Position numbers and translations under genes: made by a program
Notes under the pieces: generated by a model
Told to the model about the DNA's origin: nothing
The model's input: only the letters and a program-made list of their open reading frames with translations
The model's database searches: none
Shown here: piece after piece, positions 36,894 to 45,958 of the stretch
Numbering within the stretch: the first letter of the stretch is position 1
Layout: each line of letters begins with the position of its first letter
From: Halorussus limi
GTDB lineage: Archaea > Halobacteriota > Halobacteria > Halobacteriales > Haladaptataceae
Direction of reading: 5' to 3'
Length of the DNA stretch: 64,000 nt
NCBI RefSeq assembly: GCF_023238205.1
Contig: NZ_CP096659.1
Span: 1,116,001-1,180,000 of the forward strand

Positions 36894-38120
36894 TTACCCG
36901 CTTCGCGCCAACGCCACGACGACCGTCGCGCTCACGAGCAAGCAGGCCAGCAACCCGGCGAACGCCGCGGTGTACGAGATTCTCCCCGCGACGAATCCGA
37001 CGTAACTCGGGCCGAGACTCCCGAGACCGATGTAGACCGTCCGGGTCGCGCCGAGGTCGCCGCCCATGCTCCCGTCGGGAAACGTGTCCATCAGGAGCGC
37101 CTGCATCACCGGCGGGTAGGCCATCAGGCCCCCGGCGAAGACGACGACTGCGCCACCCGCTGTGAGCGTGCTGTCCGCGACGAGTAACCCGGCCAGCGCG
37201 CAGGCCGCGACGACCAAGGCCCCGGCCGCGACACCCGCCCGGGGGAACCGGTCGCCCAGCGACCCGGAGAGGGGCTTGACCGCCGCGCCGACCAGAAACA
37301 GCGCGGCGAACCCGCCGCTGGCGAGTCCGGCCGGGAACCCCTTCGACGCCCGGAGGAACGTCGGCAGGAACCCGGCCGCGCTCTGCCACGTGAACGCGTA
37401 GAGCGCGTAGGCCAGCAGGAGCCACCGCATCCGGGGGTTGCTCCGGAGTCGCCTCGCGGTCTCCGCGGCGTCAGAGAGGCCCGCAGCGACCGACTCGCGG
37501 TCCACCGTCGGGCGGACGTACTCCTCGCGACCCCAGAGGTGGAGCGCGAGCGCCACGCCCGCGAGGACGACGACGACCGGCGCGTAGGCCGAGCGCCAAC
37601 CGGCGAGCGCGAGCGCCGCGACGGCGAGTCCGGCCGCGGCCGCGCCGCCCACGTCGCCCGAGGCGGTGTGCAGGCCGAACGCCTGCCCGCGGCGGGCGAC
37701 GAACAGGTCCGAGACCAGCGCCCGGGCCGGGGTCGGGTAGAGACCGGCACCGGTGCCGACGACGACCGCACCGAGCAGGAACACGGGGTAGTTCGGCGCG
37801 CTGGCGAGGACCGCGAACCCCGCGACGACCAGCGCGAGACCCGCGACGAGCAGGGTCTTTCGGGTCAGTTCGTCCGAGAGGCGGCCGCTGGGGTACTGAC
37901 AGAGCGCGTAGAGACCCCAGAGGGTCGTGAAGGCGAGGCCGGACTGGAACTCGGTGATGGCGAGGTCGCCCATTACGGCCGGAAGCATCGGCGAGAGGAC
38001 GAGTCGGCCGGTCTGGATGGCGGCCCATCCGAGCGAGACCGCCAGCAGGAGACGGCCGGAGTAACCGGTCAGGAGGCGCTCCTCGCGGGCGTCCGTCTCG
38101 TCGGCGCGGCCGTGTGACAC
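36894..38120 (-). CDS. MFS transporter
   Basis: This 408-aa protein has twelve predicted transmembrane helices in two six-helix halves with an internal loop after helix 6. The motif-A region between helices 2 and 3 reads YPSGRLSDELTRK, and the matching loop in the second half is LSGSLGDRFPRAG. Near-family members include nitrate/oxalate and drug-type MFS proteins, so the substrate is open. I prefer GTG 38120 because a CAAATAC box lies about 28 bases before it on the minus strand and the upstream 33 codons are basic and unlike the gene. Confidence 0.87.
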   Translation of the reverse strand: MSHGRADETDAREERLLTGYSGRLLLAVSLGWAAIQTGRLVLSPMLPAVMGDLAITEFQSGLAFTTLWGLYALCQYPSGRLSDELTRKTLLVAGLALVVAGFAVLASAPNYPVFLLGAVVVGTGAGLYPTPARALVSDLFVARRGQAFGLHTASGDVGGAAAAGLAVAALALAGWRSAYAPVVVVLAGVALALHLWGREEYVRPTVDRESVAAGLSDAAETARRLRSNPRMRWLLLAYALYAFTWQSAAGFLPTFLRASKGFPAGLASGGFAALFLVGAAVKPLSGSLGDRFPRAGVAAGALVVAACALAGLLVADSTLTAGGAVVVFAGGLMAYPPVMQALLMDTFPDGSMGGDLGATRTVYIGLGSLGPSYVGFVAGRISYTAAFAGLLACLLVSATVVVALARSG

Positions 38121-38270
38121 TGTCGGAGCAAGGAGACGGAGGTATTTGAGTTCGGGTTTTGCGGCAGGGGCGAACGTGGAACGACGGCGAAGGCCAGTGA
38201 CCGTCTCCGTAACGTTCACCGGTAAAACCGAGATATATAAGCAAGTAGGAGTTAACTATCTAACACTCTG

Positions 38271-38924
38271 ATGGAACGCGACCGAGCGGCGCTCGTCGCC
38301 CTCCTCTACGCCGTCTCGGCAGGTGTCTCTGCCGCAGCACTTCGCTCGACGGACCTCGCGGGCGAACTGAGTCCTCCGACGGAACTGAGCCAGACCAGCG
38401 GGGAATCGCTACTGTTCGTCTTCCTCCGGTGGCTCTTTTCGGTCCTCGGGATGTCGATGTCCGAGTTCCGCATGCCCTCGGCGGGCGGGGGCGTCCTCCG
38501 CCTCCTGCTCGCCCTGTTTCGGACGGTCGAGTCGTACCTCTTGCCGATAGCCGTCGGCGCAGTCGTCGTGACGGCGCTGGGACTCGCGACGCGCCGAATC
38601 GCCAGCGGCACGTCCGGCACGACGGCGACGGACGACGAGGCGACCGAGCGAGACGGAGTTCAGTTCCGCCCCGAGGAACTCTCGAACGAGGTGTATCGAG
38701 CCTGGGGCGAGATGGTCCGAAAGCTCGACGCAGAGAACGCCCGCGCCCGGACCCCGGCCGAGTGGGCCGGGGTCGCACGCGAGGCGGGGTTCGACGCCGA
38801 GTTCGTCGACGAGATAACCGACTCCTTCCGGGCGGTCAGGTACGGTGACGAACCGGTCGGCCCGGAACAGCGTCGGTGGAACCGACGCGACTCGGAAGGC
38901 GCGGAGGGCGACACCGAGCGATGA
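38271..38924 (+). CDS. DUF4129 domain membrane protein
   Basis: This 217-aa protein has an N-terminal helix (8-26), a second hydrophobic region near 45-60, a helix at about 85-105, and a cytoplasmic DUF4129 domain (about 130-200) with AYRAWGEMVR-type and ARTPAEWAGVAREAGF elements. DUF4129 also forms the C-terminal part of bacterial transglutaminase-like membrane proteins. It is the first gene of a four-gene operon with four-base overlaps (ATGA). An ATATATAAG box at about 38232-38240 is the likely promoter, giving a leader of roughly ten bases. Confidence 0.85.
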   Translation: MERDRAALVALLYAVSAGVSAAALRSTDLAGELSPPTELSQTSGESLLFVFLRWLFSVLGMSMSEFRMPSAGGGVLRLLLALFRTVESYLLPIAVGAVVVTALGLATRRIASGTSGTTATDDEATERDGVQFRPEELSNEVYRAWGEMVRKLDAENARARTPAEWAGVAREAGFDAEFVDEITDSFRAVRYGDEPVGPEQRRWNRRDSEGAEGDTER

Positions 38925-39484
38925 ACAGGCTTCGAACCGGGGCGACGGTCGTCGGCTACGTCCTGTTCGGTGTCAGCGTCGCGGTACTCGGTGGGAGCGC
39001 TCTCCTCGGGGAGGACTCGATACCGGTCGTCCTCGCGGGCGACCTGATTCCGCCGGCGTTCTTCACCGTCGCAGTCGTGGGAACCGCGCTGGTCCTCGTC
39101 CTGTCCGAGGTACCGAAGGCGGAGACGGCACCGCTGGAAGTCGAAGCGGTCGCCCGAGGTCGGACGTTCGGAGCGCGCTTCGACCGCCGCCTATCGGGGT
39201 GGCTGTTGGTCGTGCCAGAACGCGAGCGACGGACCATCCGGGAGGAGCTTCGAGAGACGGCGCTGGAGACACTCGTCCGCTCGACGGGGTGTTCCCGCGA
39301 GAGGACGCGGGAGAAGCTCGAAACCGGGGCGTGGACGGACGACCGAGTCGCGGCGTCGTTCTTCACACCGACCGGGAGTGGGTTTCGGAGTCGAACGAGA
39401 GCGATAGTCGGGCGGATTCGGTTCGAGCATCGAGTCGAGCGAACGGTGCGGGCGCTACAGTCAATCGAGAGCGAGAACGAATGA
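38921..39484 (+). CDS. haloarchaeal DUF58-cluster membrane protein (probably DUF7269)
   Basis: This 187-aa protein has two N-terminal transmembrane helices (about 8-28 and 40-62) and a basic, helical cytoplasmic tail with the repeated pattern RTIREELRETALETLVRSTGCSR. In haloarchaea the gene between DUF4129 and DUF58 belongs to a family I recall as DUF7269, of unknown function. It overlaps both neighbours by four bases, so the products are probably made together as a membrane complex. Confidence 0.8.
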   Translation: MNRLRTGATVVGYVLFGVSVAVLGGSALLGEDSIPVVLAGDLIPPAFFTVAVVGTALVLVLSEVPKAETAPLEVEAVARGRTFGARFDRRLSGWLLVVPERERRTIREELRETALETLVRSTGCSRERTREKLETGAWTDDRVAASFFTPTGSGFRSRTRAIVGRIRFEHRVERTVRALQSIESENE

Positions 39485-40755
39485 ACGAGAGTTGGCGAAC
39501 CGGACGGTGGAACGGCGCAGTCGCGTTCGTGTTCTGCGCGACCGCAGTCGGCGTCTACTTCGACCGACCGGCGCTGTTGCTCGTCTCCATCGTCGGCGTC
39601 GGGTTCGCCGCGTATCCGTACGTGACCCGAGAGCCGCCGACCGAGTTCGGCGTCGAGCGGCGTCTCGACGCGACGACTCCCGAACACGGAAGTCGCGTAA
39701 CCGTGACGGTCGGCATCACCAACGAGAGCGACCGGTACGCGCCGAACGTGCAGGTCGTGGACGGCGTTCCGGAACTCCTGACCGTCGCGTCGGGGACAGC
39801 GCGACACGCGACGGCGCTCGAAAGCGGCGAGTCGGCGCAGTTCTCGTACGAACTCCGCGCCAAGCACGGCGAACACCGGTTCCGGCCCGTCACGGTAGTA
39901 ACCGGCGACGTGAGCGGTGGCAAGGAAATCGAACTACGGGCGACCAGCGACGCCAAAATCGCCTGTCTGCCGCGCGTGAGCGAGGTTCCGCTTCCCGACC
40001 GACTGGTCGGCGCCGGACGAGCGAGCGCGGCGGCCGCAGGGGACGGCGTCGAGTTCCACCGCACGCGAACGTACCGCCACGGCGACCCGCCGAGTCGAAT
40101 CGACTGGCGGCGGTTCGCCAGAACCGGCGACCTCTCGACCGTCGAGTATCGAGAGGACCGCGTCGCGTCCGTCGTCGTCTGTCTCGACGCTCGTCGCGTC
40201 GCCTACTGTCGGAGCGGCGACGGCGAACCGCACGCGGTCTCCTACGGCGTCGCGGCGGCGAAGGCGATAGCGACCGCCTTCCGGCGACAGGACCACCGGG
40301 TCGGTCTCGCCGTGTTCGGGCCAGCGTTCCGCTGGGTAGCGCCGAGCGCCCGAGGAGGTCTCCGTACCGTACTCGGCGAGACGGCGGACGGGGGTCCGCT
40401 GCTGTCGCCGGACCCGCCGGACGAAACCGACGACGACCCCGCCGGAAACGGCGACGAGCAGGCGACGAAGCTCGCGGCGAAACTGACTCGTCGCGACCAA
40501 CTGGTGGTCGTCTCCCCTCTCGTGGACGAGGAGATGGCGGACGCGATTCAGCGGCTTCGACGCCGGTGTAAGGCCGCGTTCGTCGTGAGTCCCGACGTGA
40601 CGTCGGACGCCACGACCGGCGCGGCGGTCGGTCGGCTCCGGCGCGCGAATCGAATCGCCGCCCTCGAACGGTCGAACGTGCGCGTCGTCGATTGGTCCCC
40701 GGACGGGTCACTGAACGACGCGTTCCGGCGGACCATCGGGAGGCACGAGCGATGA
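39481..40755 (+). CDS. DUF58 domain-containing protein
   Basis: This 424-aa protein has two N-terminal helices (about 10-50), an Ig-like/DUF11-like extracellular region (60-150), and the DUF58 signature around RTYRHGDPPSRIDWRRFARTGDL (near 196-220), followed by a von Willebrand factor A-like domain (VVVCLDARR near 235). DUF58 proteins are normally paired with MoxR-type AAA ATPases that load metal ions or remodel complexes through the vWA domain. Here no MoxR gene is adjacent. It overlaps its neighbours by four bases. Confidence 0.88.
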   Translation: MNESWRTGRWNGAVAFVFCATAVGVYFDRPALLLVSIVGVGFAAYPYVTREPPTEFGVERRLDATTPEHGSRVTVTVGITNESDRYAPNVQVVDGVPELLTVASGTARHATALESGESAQFSYELRAKHGEHRFRPVTVVTGDVSGGKEIELRATSDAKIACLPRVSEVPLPDRLVGAGRASAAAAGDGVEFHRTRTYRHGDPPSRIDWRRFARTGDLSTVEYREDRVASVVVCLDARRVAYCRSGDGEPHAVSYGVAAAKAIATAFRRQDHRVGLAVFGPAFRWVAPSARGGLRTVLGETADGGPLLSPDPPDETDDDPAGNGDEQATKLAAKLTRRDQLVVVSPLVDEEMADAIQRLRRRCKAAFVVSPDVTSDATTGAAVGRLRRANRIAALERSNVRVVDWSPDGSLNDAFRRTIGRHER

Positions 40756-41456
40756 ACGACGAGTTCGTCACGCCCGACCGCCGCCCGACAGCGGTCGGAA
40801 GCGCAGTCGCGCTGGCGTTCGTCCTCGCGGGCGTCGCCGCGTTGACCGACGACGCGACGGAACTCGTCCCCGTGGCAATCGAAGCCGCGTGTCTCCTCTG
40901 TGTCGGTGGGGGTCGAGTCCTGCAGGGACGCGGGCGTTCGAGGACCGGGCGAGCGGCGGTCTTCGTCGGGAGCCTCGCGCAGTTTCTCGCGGTCGGCGCG
41001 GCCGCCTCGATGCCCGAGCGACTGGACGAGCAGGTCGTTCTCGTCGTCGGCCTGTTCGGCGTCGCGCTCTGTCTCCTCGGGCTGTATCCGCTCCGGCGGA
41101 GTCAGTCGCGACAGTTCGTGAACGCCGGCGTCGGAGCCTGTCTGGTCTCGATACTCGTGGCCGGAGTACTTCGAGAAGCGTCCGTCCTGCGACTCACCGT
41201 GGCGTCGGCCGCCACGCTGGTCGGTTGGAACGTCGGACAACAAGCTGTCACTCTCGGAAGGCGAGTCGGGCGAGCGGCCGGGACGAAGCGAGTCGAAGCG
41301 GTTCGGACGCTCGCGAACGCGTCCGTCGGTGCGATACTCGTCGCGTCGGTCGCCGTCGGTAACGCCGTCGCTCCGATACAGGTACCGACGCTGGCACTCA
41401 CGTTGTTCCTCGCGACGGTCATCGCGCTTCTCACGTCGTTGCTCTCGTTGTCGTAG
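40752..41456 (+). CDS. haloarchaeal DUF58-cluster membrane protein (probably DUF7519)
   Basis: This 234-aa protein has about seven hydrophobic helices separated by short basic or acidic loops, with Arg-rich segments after helix 2 (QGRGRSRTGR) and near residue 175. Its position after DUF58 matches a haloarchaeal membrane family I recall as DUF7519. It is the last gene of the operon and overlaps the DUF58 gene by four bases. The function of the whole cluster is unknown. Confidence 0.8.
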   Translation: MNDEFVTPDRRPTAVGSAVALAFVLAGVAALTDDATELVPVAIEAACLLCVGGGRVLQGRGRSRTGRAAVFVGSLAQFLAVGAAASMPERLDEQVVLVVGLFGVALCLLGLYPLRRSQSRQFVNAGVGACLVSILVAGVLREASVLRLTVASAATLVGWNVGQQAVTLGRRVGRAAGTKRVEAVRTLANASVGAILVASVAVGNAVAPIQVPTLALTLFLATVIALLTSLLSLS

Positions 41457-41637
41457 CTGAATCACGCCGTCGCTCACACGGTATGTCAGTAGTGGACATC
41501 AACAGCGCCCCCGACGAAACCAGCGGTACGTGCTTTCGCACTCGACGATTACACCGCAGTTCGGTCGAGAGTTCGAGCAGAACCGCGGGTCGTGGTGTTT
41601 CCGAAACTGGACAAGAGCGAATTCCGTCCGCGTGCGC

Positions 41638-43224
41638 CTACTCCGCGCCGTTCAGTTCGATGTAGCGCGCCTCGATGATGCGCTCGTCGGCCTCCAGCGC
41701 CTCCTTCGCGTCGTCGGGCACCTGCTCGTCCAGCGTGTACACCGTCAGCGCCTCGCCGCCGATGGTCTCGCGGGCGTTGAACATCCCCGCGATGTTGACC
41801 CCGTGGTCGCCCAACACGGTGCCGATGAACCCGATGACGCCCGGCGCGTCCTCGTTGCGGGCGACGAGCATGTGGCCGTGCGGGATGGCGTCGATGCGGT
41901 AGTCGTCCACGCGGACGATTCGGGGGTCGTCGCCCGCGAACAGCGTGCCTTCGACGCTGATGGACTCGTCGTCGCCCGAGACGGTCACGCGCACGAGGCT
42001 CTGGAAGTCCTCGGTCTGGCGGGTCTTGGACTCGGTGACCTCGACGCCGCGCTCCTCGGCGATTTGGGGCGCGTTGACCGCGTTGACCTGCCATTCGAGC
42101 GGTTGGAACACGCCCTTCTGGGCGCTGGCGGTCACGAGTTCCACGTCCTCTTCAGCGATGTCGCCCTCGTAGTGGACCTCGATGGAGTCGATGCGCTGGT
42201 CGAGCAGTTGGGTGGCGATTTTGCCCGCGGTCTCGGCGAGACCGATGTACGGTTCGACGCGGGGGAACGCGCTCTCGTCGATGGACGGCGCGTTGAGCGC
42301 GTTCACGACCGGTTCCTCGGCGAAGGCCGCCACGACTTGGTCGGCGGTGCTGGTGGCGACGTTCTCCTGTGCGGCCTCGGTACTCGCGCCGAGGTGGGGC
42401 GTGACGACGGCGTCCTCGACTTCGAGCAGGGGGTTGTCCGGCGAGACGGGTTCGTCGGCGAACACGTCCACCGCGGCCCCGGCGAGGACGCCCTCCTCGA
42501 CGGCCGCCGCGAGGGCGTCCTCGTCCACGACGCCGCCGCGAGCGCAGTTGACAAGATAGCCGCCTTCGAGTTGAGCGAGTTCCTCGTCGGAGATGAGGTT
42601 CTCCGTCTCGGGCGTCAGCGGCGTGTGGACCGTGAGGAAGTCCGCGCGTTCGAGACACCCGTCCAAGTCCACGAGTTCCGCGCCGAGTTGGGCGGCGCGG
42701 TCCTCGCTGATGTAGGGGTCGTAGGCCACGAGGTCCATCCCGAGCGAGTCGAGTTTCTTGGCGACCTCTTGCCCGACTCGGCCCAGACCCACGACGCCGA
42801 GGGTCTTGCCGTTGAGTTCGGTGCCGAGGTAGTCGCCCTTGGCCCACTCGCCGCCCTTGAGTCGGACGTGGGCCTGCGGAATGGACCGCGCGGTGGCGAA
42901 CATCATCGCGACGGTGTGTTCGGCCGCGGCCCGGACGTTGCCCTCCGGCGCGTTGGCCACGATGACGCCGTGTTCGGTCGCCGATTCGATGTCGATGTTG
43001 TCTACGCCGATACCCGCACGGCCGACGATGACGAGGTCGGTTGCGGCCTCGAAGACCTCCTCGGTCACTTCGGTTCCCGAGCGAACGATGAGACCGTTGG
43101 CGTCCGAGACAGCAGACAGAAGCGCGTCTCCTTCCACGTCGTAGGCGGTTTCGACTTCGTGACCCGCGTCGCGAAGTCGCTCTAAGCCCGCGTCGGCGAT
43201 GGGGTCCGTTACGAGGACCTTCAT
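41638..43224 (-). CDS. serA: D-3-phosphoglycerate dehydrogenase
   Basis: This 528-aa enzyme oxidises 3-phosphoglycerate with NAD+ in the first step of serine synthesis. The Rossmann motif is LGVVGLGRVGQEVAKKL (near 140-156). Catalytic Arg, Glu and His lie in NCARGGVVDEDAL (near 231) and TPHLGAST (near 280). An intervening ASB domain and a C-terminal ACT domain (about 455-528, NEDAPGVIGFIGTVLGDHGVNIAGM) make it the long, serine-regulated form. ATG 43224 gives the family start MKVLVTDPI. It is divergent from the phosphate transporters. Confidence 0.95.
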   Translation of the reverse strand: MKVLVTDPIADAGLERLRDAGHEVETAYDVEGDALLSAVSDANGLIVRSGTEVTEEVFEAATDLVIVGRAGIGVDNIDIESATEHGVIVANAPEGNVRAAAEHTVAMMFATARSIPQAHVRLKGGEWAKGDYLGTELNGKTLGVVGLGRVGQEVAKKLDSLGMDLVAYDPYISEDRAAQLGAELVDLDGCLERADFLTVHTPLTPETENLISDEELAQLEGGYLVNCARGGVVDEDALAAAVEEGVLAGAAVDVFADEPVSPDNPLLEVEDAVVTPHLGASTEAAQENVATSTADQVVAAFAEEPVVNALNAPSIDESAFPRVEPYIGLAETAGKIATQLLDQRIDSIEVHYEGDIAEEDVELVTASAQKGVFQPLEWQVNAVNAPQIAEERGVEVTESKTRQTEDFQSLVRVTVSGDDESISVEGTLFAGDDPRIVRVDDYRIDAIPHGHMLVARNEDAPGVIGFIGTVLGDHGVNIAGMFNARETIGGEALTVYTLDEQVPDDAKEALEADERIIEARYIELNGAE

Positions 43225-43326
43225 GCCTACCTCCACTCGTGCCGCCGGGATAACCCTTTCTCCGCCCGTGTCTTTTGCCAGAACTCGTCTCGAATCCCGT
43301 CTCGCGGTCGAGACCGGACGACGAGG

Positions 43327-43332
43327 TTTTAA
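43327..43332 (+). promoter_or_regulatory. TATA-like box of the first PiT gene
   Basis: TTTTAA is centred 28-29 bases before GTG 43358, so the transcript should be leaderless. Confidence 0.55.
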
Positions 43333-43357
43333 CCGGCCTTCCCCCGACGTACCCGCT

Positions 43358-44575
43358 GTGACCAGTCTACTCCTCTATCTCGGCGTCGCGGTCGCGGTCT
43401 TCGTCGGGTTCAACATCGGCGGGTCGAACACGGGCGTCGCGTTCGGCCCGGCGGTCGGCAGCGGCACCGTCTCGAAACTCGGCGCGGGCGCGCTGATGAG
43501 TTTCTTCTTCCTGCTCGGTGGATGGACGCTCGGCCGCCGCGTCGTGGACACCCTCGGCAAGGAACTCGTCGCGGGCGACCCGTTCACCATGCGCGTCGCC
43601 GTCGTCGTCCTGCTCTTCATCGGTCTCGCGCTGTTCGCCGGGAACGTCCTCGGGGTCCCCGCCTCCACCTCGATGACCGCCGTCGGCGCGATAGTCGGCC
43701 TCGGTCTCGCTATCGGGCGTCTGAAGACCGACGCCGTCCTCGAAATCGTCGGCTGGTGGCTGGTTGCGCCCATCGTCGGCTTCTGGGTCAGCGCGATGGT
43801 CGGTCGCTACTGGTACGACGACTTGGACGAATACATCGACGTCGACCGGAGCGAGGGACCGCTGGTGACGTTCGACAGGTCCGACGGGCTTCCGACGCCG
43901 GAACTCGGGCCGGAGACCACGCGCCGGGAGTTCGGCGGCACGCTCCTCGTGGTCGGCATCGGCTGTTACATGGCGTTCTCGGCGGGCACGAGCAACGTGG
44001 CCAACGCCGTCGCGCCGCTGGTCGGCAACGGCGCGATTACGATGACTCAGGGCGTCCTGCTCGCGGCCGGGGCGACCGCGGTCGGCGCGCTCACCATCGC
44101 GCGCCGGACCCTCGACACCGTCGGCAACGACCTCACCGACCTCCCGCTCGTGGCGGCGGTCGTCGTCGCGGTCGTGAGTTCCTCCATCGTGACGGTGCTG
44201 TCGGCGCTCTCTATCCCCGCGAGTTTCGTCGTCATCGCCACGATGAGCGTCGTCGGTCTCGGGTGGGGTCGCGCCACGGTCGCCGACCCGGTGCCCGACT
44301 CCCCGCAGGTTCCGGGCGCGAGCGTCGGCGTCCCCGGCGAGAGCGCCAGCGTTCCCGGAAAGCGCGTCGGCGTGCCCGGTAAAGGGAGCGACCCGCCCGG
44401 CGAGCGCACCGACCTCGACTCCGAGGACGCGGACGAGACCGCTGGCGACGACCCGTCCGCGGGCGAACTCTACCAACCAGCGACGACCGCACGGGTCATC
44501 CTCCTCCAGAATCTCGTCCCCGGAATCGCGACCGTCGTCGCGTACGTGGTGTTTCGGTACGTGCCGATTCTGTGA
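43358..44575 (+). CDS. PiT-family inorganic phosphate transporter, copy 1
   Basis: This 405-aa protein has the duplicated PiT layout: FVGFNIGGSNTGVAFGPAVGS at the N-terminus and YMAFSAGTSNVANAVAPLVG in the second half, plus PASTSMTAVGAIVG and RRTLDTVGNDLTDLP. It should import phosphate with Na+ or H+. The classical GxNDxxN signature reads GTSNVAN here, with Asn in place of Asp. A cytoplasmic loop (about 307-345) contains repeated VPG units that the other two copies lack. GTG 43358 is set by the TATA box. It is the first of three tandem paralogues. Confidence 0.9.
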   Translation: MTSLLLYLGVAVAVFVGFNIGGSNTGVAFGPAVGSGTVSKLGAGALMSFFFLLGGWTLGRRVVDTLGKELVAGDPFTMRVAVVVLLFIGLALFAGNVLGVPASTSMTAVGAIVGLGLAIGRLKTDAVLEIVGWWLVAPIVGFWVSAMVGRYWYDDLDEYIDVDRSEGPLVTFDRSDGLPTPELGPETTRREFGGTLLVVGIGCYMAFSAGTSNVANAVAPLVGNGAITMTQGVLLAAGATAVGALTIARRTLDTVGNDLTDLPLVAAVVVAVVSSSIVTVLSALSIPASFVVIATMSVVGLGWGRATVADPVPDSPQVPGASVGVPGESASVPGKRVGVPGKGSDPPGERTDLDSEDADETAGDDPSAGELYQPATTARVILLQNLVPGIATVVAYVVFRYVPIL

Positions 44576-44603
44576 GAGCATTCATGAAGATATATCTACA
44601 CGA

Positions 44604-44609
44604 TTTAAC
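44604..44609 (+). promoter_or_regulatory. TATA-like box of the second PiT gene
   Basis: TTTAAC is centred 27-28 bases before ATG 44634, at the same spacing as in the other two copies. Confidence 0.55.
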
Positions 44610-44633
44610 TGTCATCTCGTTCTCTGTTTCCCC

Positions 44634-45881
44634 ATGGCCAGCGTACTCCTCTACCTCGGCGTCGCGGTCGCGGTCTTCGTCGGGTTCAACATCGGCGGTT
44701 CCTCGACCGGCGTCGCGTTCGGTCCCGCGGTCGGGAGCGACGTACTATCGAAGGTCTCGGCCGCCGCCCTGATGTCCGGATTCGCCCTCCTCGGCGGGGC
44801 CACTCTCGGTCGAGGGGTCATCCGAACGCTGGGCGGTCGAGTCGTCGCGGCGAGCCACTTCAACCTCGTCGCGGGCGTGGTCGTGCTGTTCTTCGTCGGC
44901 CTCGCGCTGCTCGTCTCGAACCTGTTCGGTGTCCCCGCCTCCACCTCGATGACCGCCGTGGGGGCTATCGCGGGAATGGGCGCTGCCGGCGGCTTCCTCA
45001 AGTGGGAGAAGATAGGCGAAATCGTGTCGTGGTGGCTCGTGTCCCCGATTCTGGCGTTCTGGACGTGTGCGGTCGTCGGTCGGTATCTCTACCCGCATCT
45101 GGCGGCCAGATTCCGAATCGAGCGGTCGTCGGGGCCGGTCCTCGACTGGCGTGACGCGCCAGTCGGGTCGGTCCCCGTCGGTCCGGCAGACGGAACCACC
45201 CGCAGCGAACTGTTCTGGAACGGTCTCGTGGTCGCTATCGGCTGTTACATGGCGTTCTCGGCGGGCGCGAGCAACGTGGCCAACGCCGTCGCGCCTCTGT
45301 ACGGCGCGGGCGCGCTCGGCGGCGAACTGCTCCCGTACGTCGCCATCGGTGCCGGCGCCCTCGCCGTCGGTTCGTTCACCATCGCGCGCCGGACCCTCGA
45401 CACCGTCGGCAACGACCTCACCGACCTCCCGCTGTTGGCCGCGCTCGTCGTGGAAGTCGTGAGCGCCAGCCTCGTCGGCTTCCTCTCGCACATCGACATC
45501 CCGGCCAGTCTCGCCGTGAGCGCGACGATGAGCATCGTGGGTCTCGGATGGGGTCGAGCGTCGCGGTCCACGACCGTCACGGAAGTCGCGCAGGCGGCCA
45601 TCGCCGGCGAGAGCGCCGACCGGAAGACTCCCGAACCGGTAGCGAACGGGTCCGGTCGGCGGAGGTCGGACGAGGACGTAGGCGAGACCGCTCGTTCGTC
45701 CGGAGGGGGAGGCGGAATCGAGGAGGTGGCCCCCATCGGCGAGGACAGCGACGAATCGACCAGCGACCTGTTCGACCCGGCGGCGACCGCCCGCGTCGTC
45801 TTCCTCTGGATTCTCACGCCGTCGCTCTCCGGAACGGCCTCCTACCTGCTGTTCACTGCCTTCCCGGTCTACGCGCCGTGA
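44634..45881 (+). CDS. PiT-family inorganic phosphate transporter, copy 2
   Basis: This 415-aa paralogue of the flanking transporters has the same two signature halves (GFNIGGSSTGVAFGPAVGS; FSAGASNVANAVAPLYG). Its central loop differs: it has an acidic, Gly-rich insert (about 350-385) before SDLFDPAATARVVFLW. It starts 58 bases after copy 1 ends, with its own TTTAAC box, so it can be expressed separately. Nucleotide identity to copies 1 and 3 is visibly high around the signatures (for example TGTTACATGGCGTTCTCGGC). Confidence 0.9.
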   Translation: MASVLLYLGVAVAVFVGFNIGGSSTGVAFGPAVGSDVLSKVSAAALMSGFALLGGATLGRGVIRTLGGRVVAASHFNLVAGVVVLFFVGLALLVSNLFGVPASTSMTAVGAIAGMGAAGGFLKWEKIGEIVSWWLVSPILAFWTCAVVGRYLYPHLAARFRIERSSGPVLDWRDAPVGSVPVGPADGTTRSELFWNGLVVAIGCYMAFSAGASNVANAVAPLYGAGALGGELLPYVAIGAGALAVGSFTIARRTLDTVGNDLTDLPLLAALVVEVVSASLVGFLSHIDIPASLAVSATMSIVGLGWGRASRSTTVTEVAQAAIAGESADRKTPEPVANGSGRRRSDEDVGETARSSGGGGGIEEVAPIGEDSDESTSDLFDPAATARVVFLWILTPSLSGTASYLLFTAFPVYAP

Positions 45882-45929
45882 GAGTCGTTCTCACGCTCCG
45901 ACGCCGCAGAATCGACGGAACCGACACGA

Positions 45930-45935
45930 TTTAAC
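45930..45935 (+). promoter_or_regulatory. TATA-like box of the third PiT gene
   Basis: TTTAAC is centred 26-27 bases before GTG 45959. Confidence 0.5.
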
Positions 45936-45958
45936 CGGCGTCGTGTGTTCGTACACGT

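Noticed and set aside
41483-41665. 60-codon plus-strand frame between DUF7519-like and serA genes
   Set aside because: It overlaps the serA 3' end and has no start signal or family resemblance.
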